Below, one piece after another: positions 9,276 through 20,868 of a stretch of DNA of 64,000 nucleotides. The stretch lies in NCBI RefSeq assembly GCF_019891395.1, contig NZ_CP078143.1, positions 3,361,001 to 3,425,000 on the forward strand. Reading direction: 5' to 3'. Made by a program: the position numbers and the translations under genes. Numbering within the stretch: position 1 is the first letter of the stretch; each line of letters begins with the position of its first letter. The DNA comes from Nitratireductor kimnyeongensis (GTDB lineage Bacteria; Pseudomonadota; Alphaproteobacteria; Rhizobiales; Rhizobiaceae). The notes below the pieces were generated by a model. That model had not been told where the DNA came from, ran no database searches, and worked only from the letters and a program-made list of their open reading frames with translations.

Positions 9276-10475
9276 TCAGCCGGCATTCCTTAGTTCCAGC
9301 GCCAGATTTCCGCGCGGCATGACGAGAATCGCTTCCAGGTCGAGCCAGGAAGCGAAACGCTCGAGCTCCTGACGCAGGGCTTCCGCTGTATGAGCGGGCG
9401 CATTGGGTTCCGCATGGCTCGACTGAACAAGCAGTGTCCGCTTTGCCCGGTCCGCTTTGAGATCCACACGCGCCGCAATGCGATCCCCCAGCAGAAAGGG
9501 CAGAACGTAATAGCCGTGCTCGCGCTTGTGAGCGGGGGTATAGATTTCGATCCGATAGCGAAAATTGAAGATGCGTTCGGCTCGGTCGCGCTCCCACACG
9601 ACCGGATCGAAGGGAGCGAGCAGCGCAGCCCGGTCGATGCGTCGCGGCAGTTGCGCGTCCTTGTGAAGGTATGCGGCGTGGCGCCAGCCGCGGATCGCCA
9701 CGGGATACAAGACACCATCCTCGACGAGCTCGGCGACACGCGCCTTGGATGCATCGGGTTTAAGCCGGAAATAGTCCCTGATGTCCGGCTCGCTGGCAAC
9801 GCCAAGCGCGCGCGCCGCTATGTTAACCAGCGAACGCTGTGCGTCATCTTCTCGTGGAGTGGGGGCATCGAAAACATCGCGCGGCAGCACACGCTCAGGG
9901 AGATCGTAGAGACGCTCAAAGCTTGGTCGGCGAGAATGGGTGGTGATACGGCCGCACCAGAAAAGCCACTCGAGCGCTTTCTTGGTCTCGCTCCAGCCCC
10001 ACCAGCCACCGCTTCCCCTTTCCCCGTCGAAGTCGGAAGCAGCAATCGGTCCCCGGTTCTCGACTTCTTTGTATAGGTGCTCGACAAGGTCTCGCTTTTC
10101 CCGGGCGAAGTGGACGAGCCCCTTGTAGACACCTTCACCGCATTGCGCGCGCTCCATTCGCCAGCGCAAAAGGGGCTGGAGTTCGACCGGCAGGAGCGAG
10201 GCCTCGTGCGCCCAGTATTCAAACAACATGCGCGGCTTGTTGGCCTGGGCTCGTTGCAGGACCTCGACCGGGTAGGGCCCGAGGCGCGCATACAGCGGCA
10301 TGAGATGCGCACGGGCCACCACATTGACCGAGTCGATCTGCATCAACCCGGTGCGGGCCATCACACGCTTGATATGTTGACGCGTAACAGCGCCCCGGGG
10401 AAGCGATGTGGAAAATCCCTGCGCGCCGAGGGCAATTCGCCGCACCTCTGCCGGTGTGAGTCGATCTCTTTGCAT
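9276..10475 (-). CDS. YcaQ-family winged-helix DNA glycosylase-like protein
   Basis: The 399-residue product matches the HTH_42/YcaQ family, whose E. coli member unhooks DNA interstrand crosslinks. Visible family features are the N-terminal LTPAEVRRIALGAQGF segment, the MQIDSVNVVARAHLMPLYARLGPY stretch that in family members leads to the catalytic region, FEYWAHEASLLP, and the C-terminal LLAPFDPVVWERDRAERIFNFRY. Length agrees with the family. Activity on crosslinks is inferred from homology only. It stands alone between an AT-rich spacer and the nuo promoter region. Confidence 0.85.
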   Translation of the reverse strand: MQRDRLTPAEVRRIALGAQGFSTSLPRGAVTRQHIKRVMARTGLMQIDSVNVVARAHLMPLYARLGPYPVEVLQRAQANKPRMLFEYWAHEASLLPVELQPLLRWRMERAQCGEGVYKGLVHFAREKRDLVEHLYKEVENRGPIAASDFDGERGSGGWWGWSETKKALEWLFWCGRITTHSRRPSFERLYDLPERVLPRDVFDAPTPREDDAQRSLVNIAARALGVASEPDIRDYFRLKPDASKARVAELVEDGVLYPVAIRGWRHAAYLHKDAQLPRRIDRAALLAPFDPVVWERDRAERIFNFRYRIEIYTPAHKREHGYYVLPFLLGDRIAARVDLKADRAKRTLLVQSSHAEPNAPAHTAEALRQELERFASWLDLEAILVMPRGNLALELRNAG

Positions 10476-10702
10476 GGGCTTGCGCTCATCCCCGCCATTG
10501 GCTCTGCAGAAGACCTAGCCAGTCGGCCAAACGGATGCCACCCGATTGTTCCAATACAGGGAAGTCTCCTGACAGAAAGCCGGGGCACTTTACGGGCGGT
10601 TTTTGTGCGTTATCTCCGCTGTGGTGGCACGGGTGCGGGGGCGCATTGTGTGAACAACGGCACATAAGCGGGCGACAATGCCTCAATCTGGTCAAGGTTT
10701 GA

Positions 10703-10731
10703 CTTGCGTCGCCAAGCGCCCTGCGCTAACC
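10703..10731 (+). promoter_or_regulatory. Possible promoter of the nuo operon
   Basis: CTTGCG (10703-10708) and CTAACC (10726-10731) are 17 bases apart, 114 bases before nuoA. Both hexamers are imperfect matches to CTTGAC and CTATAT. The rest of 10476-10844 shows no other gene that I would support. Confidence 0.3.
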
Positions 10732-10844
10732 CTCGCCGCGTTGCAACATGAGCCTAGCCTTGCTGCCTTGGCTGTAGGCGCAGAATCCCGGTCTCGGGCC
10801 TCGATACGCAGCCTCGCCCGCGGCGGGCAACGGAAAGTCGGACC

Positions 10845-11210
10845 ATGAATGAGCTTCTGAGTTCATACCTACCTATCATTATTTTCATCGGCGTTGCGCT
10901 GGTTGTTGCGCTTGCGCTGGTGGTTGCGCCATTCCTGGTGGCCTATCGCAATCCGGATCCGGAGAAGCTCTCCGCATATGAATGCGGCTTCAACGCATTC
11001 GATGATGCACGCATGAAATTCGATGTGCGGTTTTATCTGGTGGCGATTCTGTTCATCATCTTCGACCTGGAAGTGGCTTTCCTCTTCCCGTGGGCGGTGG
11101 CGTTCGGCGATATCGGCTGGCTCGGCTTCTGGTCTATGATGGTGTTCCTCGGCATTCTCACCATCGGGTTCATCTATGAATGGAAGAAGGGAGCGCTGGA
11201 ATGGGACTGA
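10845..11210 (+). CDS. nuoA: NADH-quinone oxidoreductase subunit A
   Basis: NuoA is a small membrane subunit of respiratory complex I near the quinone site. The 121-residue product has three membrane helices, with the conserved loop [21 protein letters not shown] between the first and second, including the quinone-site loop Cys. It is the first gene of an unbroken 14-gene operon. The last 10 bases overlap nuoB. Confidence 0.97.
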   Translation: MNELLSSYLPIIIFIGVALVVALALVVAPFLVAYRNPDPEKLSAYECGFNAFDDARMKFDVRFYLVAILFIIFDLEVAFLFPWAVAFGDIGWLGFWSMMVFLGILTIGFIYEWKKGALEWD

Positions 11211-11776
11211 ACAACGGCACGCTCGTGGCGCCCCAACCCAAGGGCTTGATTGATCCGAACACTGGAAATCCAGTCGGTACGGACGATCCGTTCTATACGG
11301 GAATCAACAATGAATTGTCCGACAAGGGCTTTCTTGTCACGTCTTCGGAAGCGCTGATCACCTGGGCGCGCACCGGCTCGCTCATGTGGATGACCTTCGG
11401 TCTGGCGTGCTGCGCCGTGGAGATGATGCACATCTCCATGCCGCGCTATGATGCCGAGCGTTTCGGCATCGCGCCGCGTGCCTCGCCGCGCCAGTCGGAC
11501 GTAATGATCGTCGCCGGTACATTGACCAACAAGATGGCACCCGCGCTGCGCAAGGTCTACGACCAGATGCCCGAACCGCGTTATGTCATCTCCATGGGCT
11601 CATGTGCCAATGGCGGCGGTTATTATCACTATTCCTATTCGGTGGTGCGCGGCTGCGATCGCGTCGTGCCTGTCGACATTTATGTGCCCGGCTGCCCGCC
11701 CACGGCGGAAGCGCTGCTGTACGGCATTCTTCTTCTGCAGAAGAAGATCCGCCGCACAGGCACGATCGAACGTTAG
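11201..11776 (+). CDS. nuoB: NADH-quinone oxidoreductase subunit B
   Basis: NuoB carries iron-sulfur cluster N2, the last electron carrier before quinone. The 191-residue product shows the N2 ligand motifs: the adjacent cysteines in [10 protein letters not shown], the third in MGSCANGGG and the fourth in [11 protein letters not shown]. The ATG at 11201 was chosen because GGGAGCG lies upstream and the start overlaps the nuoA stop, implying coupled translation. Confidence 0.97.
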   Translation: MGLNNGTLVAPQPKGLIDPNTGNPVGTDDPFYTGINNELSDKGFLVTSSEALITWARTGSLMWMTFGLACCAVEMMHISMPRYDAERFGIAPRASPRQSDVMIVAGTLTNKMAPALRKVYDQMPEPRYVISMGSCANGGGYYHYSYSVVRGCDRVVPVDIYVPGCPPTAEALLYGILLLQKKIRRTGTIER

Positions 11777-11784
11777 AGGCGGAT

Positions 11785-12402
11785 ATGAGCGAAGCGCTGA
11801 AGGACCTGGCGGCCTACGTCACGGAAAAGCTCGATGCGCAGATTCAGGATGCGGTCATTGCTTATGGCGAATTGACCTTCCTGGTCGAGCCGGGTGACAT
11901 CGTTGATGTTCTCAACTTTTTGAAGAACGACGTTCAGTGTCAGTTCTTCGCTTTCGTCGACATTTCGGGCGCGGACTATCCCTCGCGCCAAAAACGGTTC
12001 GAGGTGGTCTATCATCTCCTGTCGCCACGCCAGAATCAGCGAGTCCGCGTGAAACTGTCGACGGACGAGGACACGCCCGTACCTTCGGCCATCGAAGTGT
12101 TTCCGGCGGCCGACTGGTTCGAGCGCGAAATTTACGACATGTACGGCGTTCTGTTCACCGGGCACCCCGACCTGCGGCGCATCCTCACCGATTACGGTTT
12201 TGAAGGGCATCCGCTGCGCAAGGATTTTCCGCTGACCGGCTTTGTCGAGGTGCGCTACGACGACAATCTTAAACGTGTCGTCTACGAGCCCGTCGAGCTG
12301 CGACAGGAATTCCGCAATTTCGATTTCCTTTCGCCCTGGGAAGGCACGGAATACGTGCTACCCGGCGATGAAAAGGCGAAAGAGCAGGGCGGCGCCAAAT
12401 GA
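11785..12402 (+). CDS. nuoC: NADH-quinone oxidoreductase subunit C
   Basis: NuoC is a peripheral-arm subunit contacting NuoD and NuoB. The 205-residue protein contains the conserved 30-kDa subunit signature [19 protein letters not shown] and [11 protein letters not shown] near the C-terminus. The start [12 protein letters not shown] at 11785 follows AGAGGCGGAT. NuoC is separate from NuoD here, unlike the NuoCD fusion of E. coli. The stop overlaps the nuoD start (ATGA). Confidence 0.97.
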   Translation: MSEALKDLAAYVTEKLDAQIQDAVIAYGELTFLVEPGDIVDVLNFLKNDVQCQFFAFVDISGADYPSRQKRFEVVYHLLSPRQNQRVRVKLSTDEDTPVPSAIEVFPAADWFEREIYDMYGVLFTGHPDLRRILTDYGFEGHPLRKDFPLTGFVEVRYDDNLKRVVYEPVELRQEFRNFDFLSPWEGTEYVLPGDEKAKEQGGAK

Positions 12403-13589
12403 CCGAACACTCCGTACGCAATTTCAATATCAACTTCGGTCCGCAGCATCCGGCGGCGCATGGCGTTCTGCGCCTCGTGCTGGAACTCGACGGCGAGGTG
12501 GTCGAGCGTGTTGATCCGCATATCGGGCTTCTCCACCGCGGCACCGAAAAGTTGATCGAGCACAAGACCTATCTGCAGGCCGTGCCTTATTTCGACCGGC
12601 TCGACTATGTCGCGCCGATGAACCAGGAACACGCTTTCGCGTTGGCCGTCGAGCGTCTGATCGGCATCGACGTTCCGATCCGTGGTCAGCTGATCCGCGT
12701 GCTCTTCTCAGAGATTGGACGCATCCTCAACCACCTGCTCAACATCACCACGCAGGCGATGGACGTGGGTGCGCTCACGCCGCCGCTCTGGGGCTTTGAA
12801 GAGCGCGAAAAGCTGATGGTCTTTTATGAGCGGGCGTGTGGCGCGCGTATGCACGCGGCCTATTTCCGCCCCGGCGGTGTCCATCAGGACATTCCAGACC
12901 AGCTCGTCGAGGACATCGGCAACTGGATCGAGCCCTTTCACAAGACGGTGGACGATCTTGACAATCTCCTGACCGGCAACCGCATCTTCAAGCAGCGCAA
13001 TGTCGATATCGGCGTTGTCACGCTGGAAGACGCATGGGCCTGGGGCTTTTCGGGCGTCATGGTGCGTGGTTCGGGTGCGGCATGGGATCTGCGCAAGAGC
13101 CAGCCCTATGAATGCTACCCGCAGATGGAATTCGACATTCCGATCGGCAAGAATGGCGACTGCTATGATCGCTATCTCATCCGTATGGAAGAGATGCGCC
13201 AGTCGGCGAAGATCATGCGCCAGTGTGTTGATCGTCTTCTTGGCAAGGAGCGTGTCGGCCCGGTCTCCAACACTGACGGCAAGATCGTCCCGCCCAAGCG
13301 TGGCGAGATGAAGCGGTCAATGGAAGCGCTGATCCATCACTTCAAACTCTACACCGAAGGCTACCACGTCCCCGAAGGCGAGGTTTATGCCTGTGTGGAG
13401 GCGCCCAAGGGCGAATTCGGCGTCTATCTCGTCTCCGACGGGACCAACAAGCCTTATCGCTGCAAGCTGCGCGCGCCAGGCTTTGCTCATCTCCAGGCCA
13501 TGGATTTCCTGTGCCGCGGCCATCTTCTGGCTGACGTCGCTGCCGTGCTTGGCTCCCTCGACATCGTGTTTGGTGAGGTAGACAGATAA
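12399..13589 (+). CDS. nuoD: NADH-quinone oxidoreductase subunit D
   Basis: NuoD (49-kDa subunit) forms the quinone cavity with NuoB. The 396-residue product starts [20 protein letters not shown], containing the GPQHPAAHG motif that borders the quinone site, and has [14 protein letters not shown] and the C-terminal DIVFGEVDR. Length is normal. Start and stop abut nuoC and nuoE. Confidence 0.97.
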   Translation: MTEHSVRNFNINFGPQHPAAHGVLRLVLELDGEVVERVDPHIGLLHRGTEKLIEHKTYLQAVPYFDRLDYVAPMNQEHAFALAVERLIGIDVPIRGQLIRVLFSEIGRILNHLLNITTQAMDVGALTPPLWGFEEREKLMVFYERACGARMHAAYFRPGGVHQDIPDQLVEDIGNWIEPFHKTVDDLDNLLTGNRIFKQRNVDIGVVTLEDAWAWGFSGVMVRGSGAAWDLRKSQPYECYPQMEFDIPIGKNGDCYDRYLIRMEEMRQSAKIMRQCVDRLLGKERVGPVSNTDGKIVPPKRGEMKRSMEALIHHFKLYTEGYHVPEGEVYACVEAPKGEFGVYLVSDGTNKPYRCKLRAPGFAHLQAMDFLCRGHLLADVAAVLGSLDIVFGEVDR

Positions 13590-14771
13590 ATGTCAGTCCG
13601 CCGTCTCGCAGACGAAGCCGTCCAGCCGCAGAGCTTCGCTTTTTCCCGTGTCATGAACGGGGAGGTGAAGCGCTGGCTGGGCAAATACCCGAAAGACCGC
13701 AAACAGTCGGCGGTGATCCCGCTTCTGATGCTTGCGCAGGAGCAGGAAGGCTGGGTCACGCGCGCGGCCATCGAGCATGTGGCAGAAATGCTGGACATGC
13801 CGTTGATCCGCGTTCTGGAAGTGGCGACCTTCTACACCCAGTTCCAGCTTGCGCCCGTTGGCACCCGCGCCCACATTCAGGTGTGCGGCACCACGCCCTG
13901 CATGCTGCGCGGTTCCGGCGAACTGATCGATCTGTGCAAGAAGAAAATCAATCCCGAACCCTTCCACCCCAATGCCGACGGCACGCTGTCGTGGGAAGAG
14001 GTGGAGTGTCAGGGCGCCTGTGTGAACGCGCCGATGGTCATGATCTTCAAGGACACCTATGAAGATCTGACGCCCGAGCGTCTGGAAGAAATCATCGATG
14101 CATTCGAGGCTGGCAAGGGCGACACGATCAAGCCCGGTCCGCAGATCGATCGCATCTATTCGGCCCCGGCGAGCGGCCTGACGGCGCTGACCGACGAGAA
14201 GGCCGTTATGGGCAAGACAAAGGGCAAGCCCGGTAGCCGGAAAAAGGCTACCGCAGGCACCGAGGTGCCGCCGTCACGCGCGGCCAAGCCCGACACGTCT
14301 GCCACCGAAACCGATCCGGCAATCAAGTCGCCGTCACCGGTCAAGGCGGACAATGGCAAGACGTCGGCAGCCGCCGCTGTTTCCGCCAACGCTGCTCCGA
14401 AGAAAAAGCCGGGCACCTCGCCCAAATCCGCCACCGCATCCAAAGCATCTGTGGCCGGAAAAACGGCAAAGCCGGCCAAGCCCGCGCTTGACGACAAAAA
14501 CCGTCCGGCCGGCATCGAGCGTCCGGCAGAGCCCGACGACCTCAAGATGATTTCCGGCGTCGGCCCGAAGATCGAGGGCATTCTGCATGATCTGGGCATC
14601 TTCACCTTCGAGCAGGTTTCGAAGTGGAAGAAGGCCGAGCGCGAATGGGTCGACGGTTATCTGAGTTTTCACGGCCGCATCGAGCGCGAGGACTGGGTCA
14701 AACAGGCCAAGGCGCTCGCCAAGGGCGGCGAAGCCGAATACATCAAAGTTTTCGGCAAGAAGCCGAGGTGA
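13590..14771 (+). CDS. nuoE: NADH-quinone oxidoreductase subunit E with C-terminal extension
   Basis: Residues 1 to about 190 are NuoE (24-kDa subunit), which holds 2Fe-2S cluster N1a through cysteines in CGTTPCMLRG and ECQGACVNAP. The 393-residue protein is about twice the usual length. It continues with a long low-complexity Lys/Ala/Pro/Ser linker (about 210-310) and ends with a compact domain (about 315-390) beginning DDLKMISGVGPKIEGILHDL, which resembles a helix-hairpin-helix fold. Such extensions are known in rhizobial NuoE; their job is unclear. The operon continues directly to nuoF. Confidence 0.95.
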   Translation: MSVRRLADEAVQPQSFAFSRVMNGEVKRWLGKYPKDRKQSAVIPLLMLAQEQEGWVTRAAIEHVAEMLDMPLIRVLEVATFYTQFQLAPVGTRAHIQVCGTTPCMLRGSGELIDLCKKKINPEPFHPNADGTLSWEEVECQGACVNAPMVMIFKDTYEDLTPERLEEIIDAFEAGKGDTIKPGPQIDRIYSAPASGLTALTDEKAVMGKTKGKPGSRKKATAGTEVPPSRAAKPDTSATETDPAIKSPSPVKADNGKTSAAAAVSANAAPKKKPGTSPKSATASKASVAGKTAKPAKPALDDKNRPAGIERPAEPDDLKMISGVGPKIEGILHDLGIFTFEQVSKWKKAEREWVDGYLSFHGRIEREDWVKQAKALAKGGEAEYIKVFGKKPR

Positions 14772-14782
14772 GGGACTGAGCC

Positions 14783-16087
<1,305 letters not shown>

Positions 16088-16135
16088 AAGTGAAGGTTTG
16101 CTCCGGAAGGGGCGAGAGGTAAGCGGACAGCGACC

Positions 16136-18217
16136 ATGGCAAAATTGAAAGTCGACGGCACGGAGATCGAGGTACCCGATCACTACACGCTGCTGCAGGC
16201 CGCCGAGGAGGCGGGCGCGGAGGTGCCGCGCTTCTGTTTCCATGAGCGTCTGTCGATCGCCGGCAATTGCCGCATGTGTCTGGTGGAAGTGAAGGGCGGG
16301 CCACCCAAGCCGGCCGCATCCTGCGCCATGGGCGTGCGCGATCTGCGCCCCGGACCCAATGGCGAGGCGCCGGAAATCTTCACCAACACGCCGATGGTCA
16401 AGAAGGCCCGCGAAGGCGTGATGGAGTTCCTGCTCATCAACCATCCGCTCGATTGCCCGATCTGCGATCAGGGCGGCGAGTGCGACCTGCAGGATCAGGC
16501 GATGGCCTTTGGCGTGGATTCGTCCCGCTACAAGGAAAACAAGCGCGCCGTCGAAGACAAATATATCGGCCCGCTCGTCAAGACGATCATGACGCGCTGC
16601 ATCCACTGCACGCGCTGCGTCCGCTTCACCACCGAGGTGGCGGGCATTTCCGAGCTCGGCCTGATCGGCCGCGGCGAGGATGCCGAGATCACCACCTATC
16701 TCGAAGAGGCGATGACGTCCGAGCTTCAGGGCAATGTGATCGACCTTTGCCCGGTGGGCGCGCTGACCTCGCGCCCCTATGCGTTCCAGGCGCGTCCGTG
16801 GGAGCTCAGCAAGACCCAGTCCATCGACGTGATGGATGCGGTCGGTTCGGCCATCCGCGTTGATACGCGCGGCCGCGAAGTCATGCGCATCCTGCCGCGC
16901 ATCAACGAGGCGGTGAACGAGGAATGGATTTCCGACAAATCCCGCTTCGTGTGGGATGGCCTCAGAACACAACGTCTCGACCGCCCCTATGTGCGCAAGG
17001 GCAAGCGCCTGCAGCCGGCCACCTGGCCCGAGGCGTTTGAGGCCATCGCCAAGGCGGTCGGCAAGGCTAAGCCAGAAAAGATCGGCGCGATTGCCGGCGA
17101 TCTGGCATCTGTCGAGGAAATGTACGCGCTGAAGTCGCTGATGCAGTCGCTCGGCTCGGCAAATTATGATTGCCGTCAGGACGGGGCGGCACTCGACCCG
17201 GCGCTCGGCCGTGCTGGCTATCTCTTCAACCCGACCATCGAGGGCATCGAGGATGCGGACGCGCTTTTGATCATCGGCGCCAATCCGCGCTTCGAGGCTT
17301 CCGTGCTCAATGCCCGCATCCGCAAGCGCTGGCGCATGGGCGACTTCCCCATCGGTGTCATCGGCGAGATGGGCGATCTGCGCTACGACTACGATATGCT
17401 CGGTTCAGGCGCCGACACGCTGAAGGAGCTTGCCGAGGGCAAGGGCAAGTTTGCTTCGGTCCTGAAGAAGGCCAAGCGCCCGATGATCATTGTGGGGCAG
17501 GGGGCTCTCGCCCGCTCCGACGGGGCGGCGATCCTCGGCCTTGCGGCAAAGCTTGCCGGCTCGGTCAAAGCAGTATCTGCCGAATGGAATGGTTTCGCCG
17601 TTCTGCACACCGCAGCAAGCCGCGTCGGCGGTCTCGACCTCGGCTTCGTGCCTGGGAAGGGCGGCAATGATGCAAAGGGCATGATGGGCGCGATGGACGT
17701 GCTCTTCCTGCTCGGTGCCGACGAGATCGACATGAACGCGATCGGCGACGCCTTTACCGTCTATATCGGCACCCATGGCGATGCCGGCGCACACCGCGCC
17801 GATGTCATCCTGCCGGCAGCCACCTATACGGAGAAGTCCGGCACCTATGTGAACACCGAGGGCCGGGTGCAGATGACCAACCGGGCCGGCTTTGCGCCGG
17901 GCGAGGCCAAGGAAGACTGGGCGATCCTGCGGGCGCTGTCCGATGTGCTGGGCCACAAGCTTCCGTTCGATTCGCTGGCCGCCCTGCGCGCGGCGCTCTA
18001 TGCCGAATTCCCGCATCTCGCGGCCATCGACACGGTTACGCCAGCCGATGCCGGCGATGTCGAAAAGCTTGCCAAGCTTGGCGGGCGGCTCACCAAGGCT
18101 CCTTTCACCTCGCCGGTGAAGGATTTCTATCTCACCAACCCGATCGCCCGTGCCTCGGCCGTGATGGCTGAATGTTCGGCACTGGCGCGCGGCGACGTAA
18201 AACAGGCGGCCGAGTAG
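16136..18217 (+). CDS. nuoG: NADH-quinone oxidoreductase subunit G
   Basis: NuoG (75-kDa subunit) carries three iron-sulfur clusters of the peripheral arm. The 693-residue product has the 2Fe-2S ligands in [19 protein letters not shown], the 4Fe-4S motif [15 protein letters not shown] with its upstream His, and [13 protein letters not shown] with DLCPVGAL, followed by a molybdopterin-oxidoreductase-like domain without cofactor function. It lies 48 bases after nuoF and 6 bases before nuoH. Confidence 0.97.
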   Translation: MAKLKVDGTEIEVPDHYTLLQAAEEAGAEVPRFCFHERLSIAGNCRMCLVEVKGGPPKPAASCAMGVRDLRPGPNGEAPEIFTNTPMVKKAREGVMEFLLINHPLDCPICDQGGECDLQDQAMAFGVDSSRYKENKRAVEDKYIGPLVKTIMTRCIHCTRCVRFTTEVAGISELGLIGRGEDAEITTYLEEAMTSELQGNVIDLCPVGALTSRPYAFQARPWELSKTQSIDVMDAVGSAIRVDTRGREVMRILPRINEAVNEEWISDKSRFVWDGLRTQRLDRPYVRKGKRLQPATWPEAFEAIAKAVGKAKPEKIGAIAGDLASVEEMYALKSLMQSLGSANYDCRQDGAALDPALGRAGYLFNPTIEGIEDADALLIIGANPRFEASVLNARIRKRWRMGDFPIGVIGEMGDLRYDYDMLGSGADTLKELAEGKGKFASVLKKAKRPMIIVGQGALARSDGAAILGLAAKLAGSVKAVSAEWNGFAVLHTAASRVGGLDLGFVPGKGGNDAKGMMGAMDVLFLLGADEIDMNAIGDAFTVYIGTHGDAGAHRADVILPAATYTEKSGTYVNTEGRVQMTNRAGFAPGEAKEDWAILRALSDVLGHKLPFDSLAALRAALYAEFPHLAAIDTVTPADAGDVEKLAKLGGRLTKAPFTSPVKDFYLTNPIARASAVMAECSALARGDVKQAAE

Positions 18218-18223
18218 AGACGA

Positions 18224-19267
18224 ATGGATACTTTCTTTTCAACCTACGTCCTTCCGGGGCTTCTGATCCTTCTGCAGTCGGTGGCGATGATCGTCATCCT
18301 CCTGATCTTCGTCGCCTATATCCTTTATGCCGACCGCAAGATCTGGGCCGCCGTGCAGCGCCGTCGTGGTCCGAACGTGGTGGGTCCATGGGGCCTGTTC
18401 CAGGCATTTGCGGACCTCTTCAAGTTCGTCTTCAAGGAGCCGGTGATCCCGTCGGGCGCCAACAAGGGCGTGTTCCTGCTCGCGCCGGTCGTCGCCTCGG
18501 TTCTGGCGATTGCCGCATGGGCGGTGATCCCGGTCAACGAGGGCTGGGCGATTGCCAATGTGAACATCGGCATTCTCTATGTGTTCGCCATCGCGTCGCT
18601 GGAAGTCTATGGCGTGATCATGGGCGGCTGGGCCTCCAACTCGAAATATCCGTTCCTCGGTGCGCTGCGTTCGGCGGCACAGATGGTCTCCTATGAAGTC
18701 TCCATCGGCTTCGTGATTGTCACCGTCCTGCTGACGGTCGGCTCGCTGAACCTGACCGATATCGTGCTTGCACAGGGCGACGGCCTTGGCACCATGCTTG
18801 GCCTTCCCAACACGTTCCTCGACTGGAACTGGCTCGCGCTGTTCCCGATGTTCATCGTGTTCTTCATTTCGGCGCTCGCTGAGACGAACCGCCCGCCCTT
18901 CGATCTGGTGGAAGCCGAATCCGAGCTCGTGGCCGGTCACATGATCGAGTATTCCTCGACGCCGTTCCTGCTCTTCTTCCTCGGCGAGTATGTGGCCATC
19001 GTTCTTATGTGCGCGCTCACCACCATCCTGTTCCTGGGTGGCTGGTTGCCGCCGCTGGATTTTGCACCCTTTACTTGGGTGCCGGGCGTGATCTGGTTCG
19101 TGTTGAAGATGTGCATGGTCTTCTTCATGTTCGCGCTGGTGAAGGCTTTCGTGCCGCGCTACCGCTACGACCAGTTGATGCGTCTTGGCTGGAAAGTGTT
19201 CCTGCCGCTGTCGCTCTTCATGGTCGTTGCCACCGCGGCCTTCCTGAAATTCACGGGGATGGCATGA
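18224..19267 (+). CDS. nuoH: NADH-quinone oxidoreductase subunit H
   Basis: NuoH (ND1) is the membrane subunit that forms the entry to the quinone tunnel. The 347-residue product has about eight helices and the conserved [22 protein letters not shown] and [19 protein letters not shown] motifs. It is the first of the hydrophobic subunits encoded after nuoG. Confidence 0.97.
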   Translation: MDTFFSTYVLPGLLILLQSVAMIVILLIFVAYILYADRKIWAAVQRRRGPNVVGPWGLFQAFADLFKFVFKEPVIPSGANKGVFLLAPVVASVLAIAAWAVIPVNEGWAIANVNIGILYVFAIASLEVYGVIMGGWASNSKYPFLGALRSAAQMVSYEVSIGFVIVTVLLTVGSLNLTDIVLAQGDGLGTMLGLPNTFLDWNWLALFPMFIVFFISALAETNRPPFDLVEAESELVAGHMIEYSSTPFLLFFLGEYVAIVLMCALTTILFLGGWLPPLDFAPFTWVPGVIWFVLKMCMVFFMFALVKAFVPRYRYDQLMRLGWKVFLPLSLFMVVATAAFLKFTGMA

Positions 19268-19310
19268 CCATGACCTTTTTCATCCCTGAAAACCGCTTCG
19301 GAGAAAATCG

Positions 19311-19802
19311 ATGAGTGCGCTTGCACAGGCGGCGAAATCGCTGCTTCTCAAAGAGTTCGTCGGGGCTGTCATCCTGTCCATGCGGCAGTTCTTTGCGCCG
19401 AAATACACGCTCAACTATCCGCATGAAAAAGGCCCGGTCAGCCCGCGCTTCCGTGGCGAGCATGCGCTGCGTCGCTATCCCAATGGCGAAGAGCGCTGCA
19501 TTGCATGCAAGCTGTGCGAGGCGATCTGCCCGGCCCAGGCCATAACCATCGAGGCGGGGCCCCGCCGCAATGACGGCACGCGCCGCACGGTGCGTTACGA
19601 CATCGACATGGTGAAGTGCATCTATTGCGGCTTCTGCCAGGAAGCCTGCCCGGTGGACGCCATCGTCGAGGGGCCGAATTTCGAGTTCGCGACGGAAACG
19701 CGCGAGGAACTTTACTACGACAAGGACAAGCTGCTCGCCAATGGCGATCGCTGGGAGCGGGAACTGGCGCGCAACATCGCGTTGGATGCGCCTTACCGGT
19801 GA
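19311..19802 (+). CDS. nuoI: NADH-quinone oxidoreductase subunit I
   Basis: NuoI carries two 4Fe-4S clusters (N6a and N6b). The 163-residue product has two ferredoxin motifs, [12 protein letters not shown] and [16 protein letters not shown], and an amphipathic N-terminus. The start at 19311 follows CGGAGAAAATCG. A hairpin with a T run follows about 56 bases after the stop. Confidence 0.97.
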   Translation: MSALAQAAKSLLLKEFVGAVILSMRQFFAPKYTLNYPHEKGPVSPRFRGEHALRRYPNGEERCIACKLCEAICPAQAITIEAGPRRNDGTRRTVRYDIDMVKCIYCGFCQEACPVDAIVEGPNFEFATETREELYYDKDKLLANGDRWERELARNIALDAPYR

Positions 19803-19857
19803 CGGTTTGACCTGTGGACGGGGGCAGGGCACCCGTCTAAACGAAGCATCGTGAATG

Positions 19858-19877
19858 CCCGGCGCGCCGGGTTTTTT
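19858..19877 (+). terminator. Terminator-like hairpin between nuoI and nuoJ
   Basis: CCCGG (19858-19862) and CCGGG (19867-19871) enclose CGCG and are followed by six Ts. It sits inside the nuo operon, so it may be an internal attenuator that lowers expression of the membrane-arm genes nuoJ-N, or may be ineffective because the stem is short. Confidence 0.5.
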
Positions 19878-19923
19878 GAAAAGCCATGGCGTTTGCCGTG
19901 GCAGGCTAGGTACCGAGGGAACC

Positions 19924-20544
19924 ATGCTGACAGGACTTGAGGCGATTTTCTTTTATCTGTTCGCCTTTCTCACCGTGGCGGCGGCCTTCATGGTCATCGC
20001 GGCACGCAACCCCGTGCATTCGGTGCTCTTTCTGATCGTCGCGTTCTTCAACTCGGCCGGTCTCTTCCTTCTGACAGGCGCGGAGTTCCTCGCCTTCATC
20101 ATGCTTGTCGTCTATGTGGGCGCGGTCGCCGTGCTCTTCCTGTTCGTCGTCATGATGCTGGATGTGGATTTCGCCGAATTGAAGCGCGGAGCGCTGCAAT
20201 ACGCGCCGGTCGGTGCGCTGGTTGGCATCATCCTTGCCGCCGAGCTTGTCATCGTTCTGGGGGGCTATGCCTTCGCGCCCGAACTATCGGGCGAGGTTGC
20301 CCAGCCCACACCGCCGATCGATGTGCGCCACAACACGGCAGCCCTCGGCGACATTCTCTACACGGATTACATGCATTTCTTCCAGATCGCCGGCATGGTG
20401 CTCCTGGTCGCCATGATCGGCGCCATCGTGCTGACGCTGCGCCACAAGGAAAACGTGAAGCGGCAGAACATCTCGGCTCAGGTGGCGCGCACCCCTGAAA
20501 CGGCGATCGAGATCAAGAAAGTCGAAACGGGCGAGGGACTCTGA
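19924..20544 (+). CDS. nuoJ: NADH-quinone oxidoreductase subunit J
   Basis: NuoJ (ND6) is a membrane-arm subunit with about five helices. The 206-residue product starts [20 protein letters not shown] and contains [22 protein letters not shown], the conserved helix 3 with its pi-bulge region. The start at 19924 was chosen after GAGGGAACC; the frame is open upstream to 19855 but that part is the intergenic hairpin. Confidence 0.95.
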   Translation: MLTGLEAIFFYLFAFLTVAAAFMVIAARNPVHSVLFLIVAFFNSAGLFLLTGAEFLAFIMLVVYVGAVAVLFLFVVMMLDVDFAELKRGALQYAPVGALVGIILAAELVIVLGGYAFAPELSGEVAQPTPPIDVRHNTAALGDILYTDYMHFFQIAGMVLLVAMIGAIVLTLRHKENVKRQNISAQVARTPETAIEIKKVETGEGL

Positions 20545-20546
20545 TC

Positions 20547-20858
20547 ATGCTGGAAATCGGCATCGCACACTATCTGACCGTCTCGGCCATCCTGTTCACG
20601 CTCGGTGTGTTCGGCATCTTCCTGAACCGGAAGAACGTCATCATCATCCTGATGTCGGTCGAGCTGATCCTGCTTGCGGTCAATCTGAACTTCGTCGCCT
20701 TCTCCTCGGTTCTGGGAGATCTCGTCGGTCAGGTTTTCGCACTATTCGTTCTCACCGTCGCGGCGGCGGAAGCCGCGATCGGTCTTGCCATTCTCGTCGT
20801 CTTCTTCCGCAACCGCGGCACCATCGCCGTCGAAGACATCAACATGATGAAGGGCTGA
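20547..20858 (+). CDS. nuoK: NADH-quinone oxidoreductase subunit K
   Basis: NuoK (ND4L) is a 103-residue, three-helix membrane subunit. Two conserved glutamates of the proton path are visible, in [18 protein letters not shown] and in [15 protein letters not shown]. It lies 2 bases after nuoJ. Confidence 0.97.
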   Translation: MLEIGIAHYLTVSAILFTLGVFGIFLNRKNVIIILMSVELILLAVNLNFVAFSSVLGDLVGQVFALFVLTVAAAEAAIGLAILVVFFRNRGTIAVEDINMMKG

Positions 20859-20868
20859 GCATACGGCC

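Noticed and set aside
10670..10846. 56-codon plus-strand frame ending at the nuoA start
   Set aside because: No ribosome binding site and unremarkable composition; it overlaps the likely nuo promoter.
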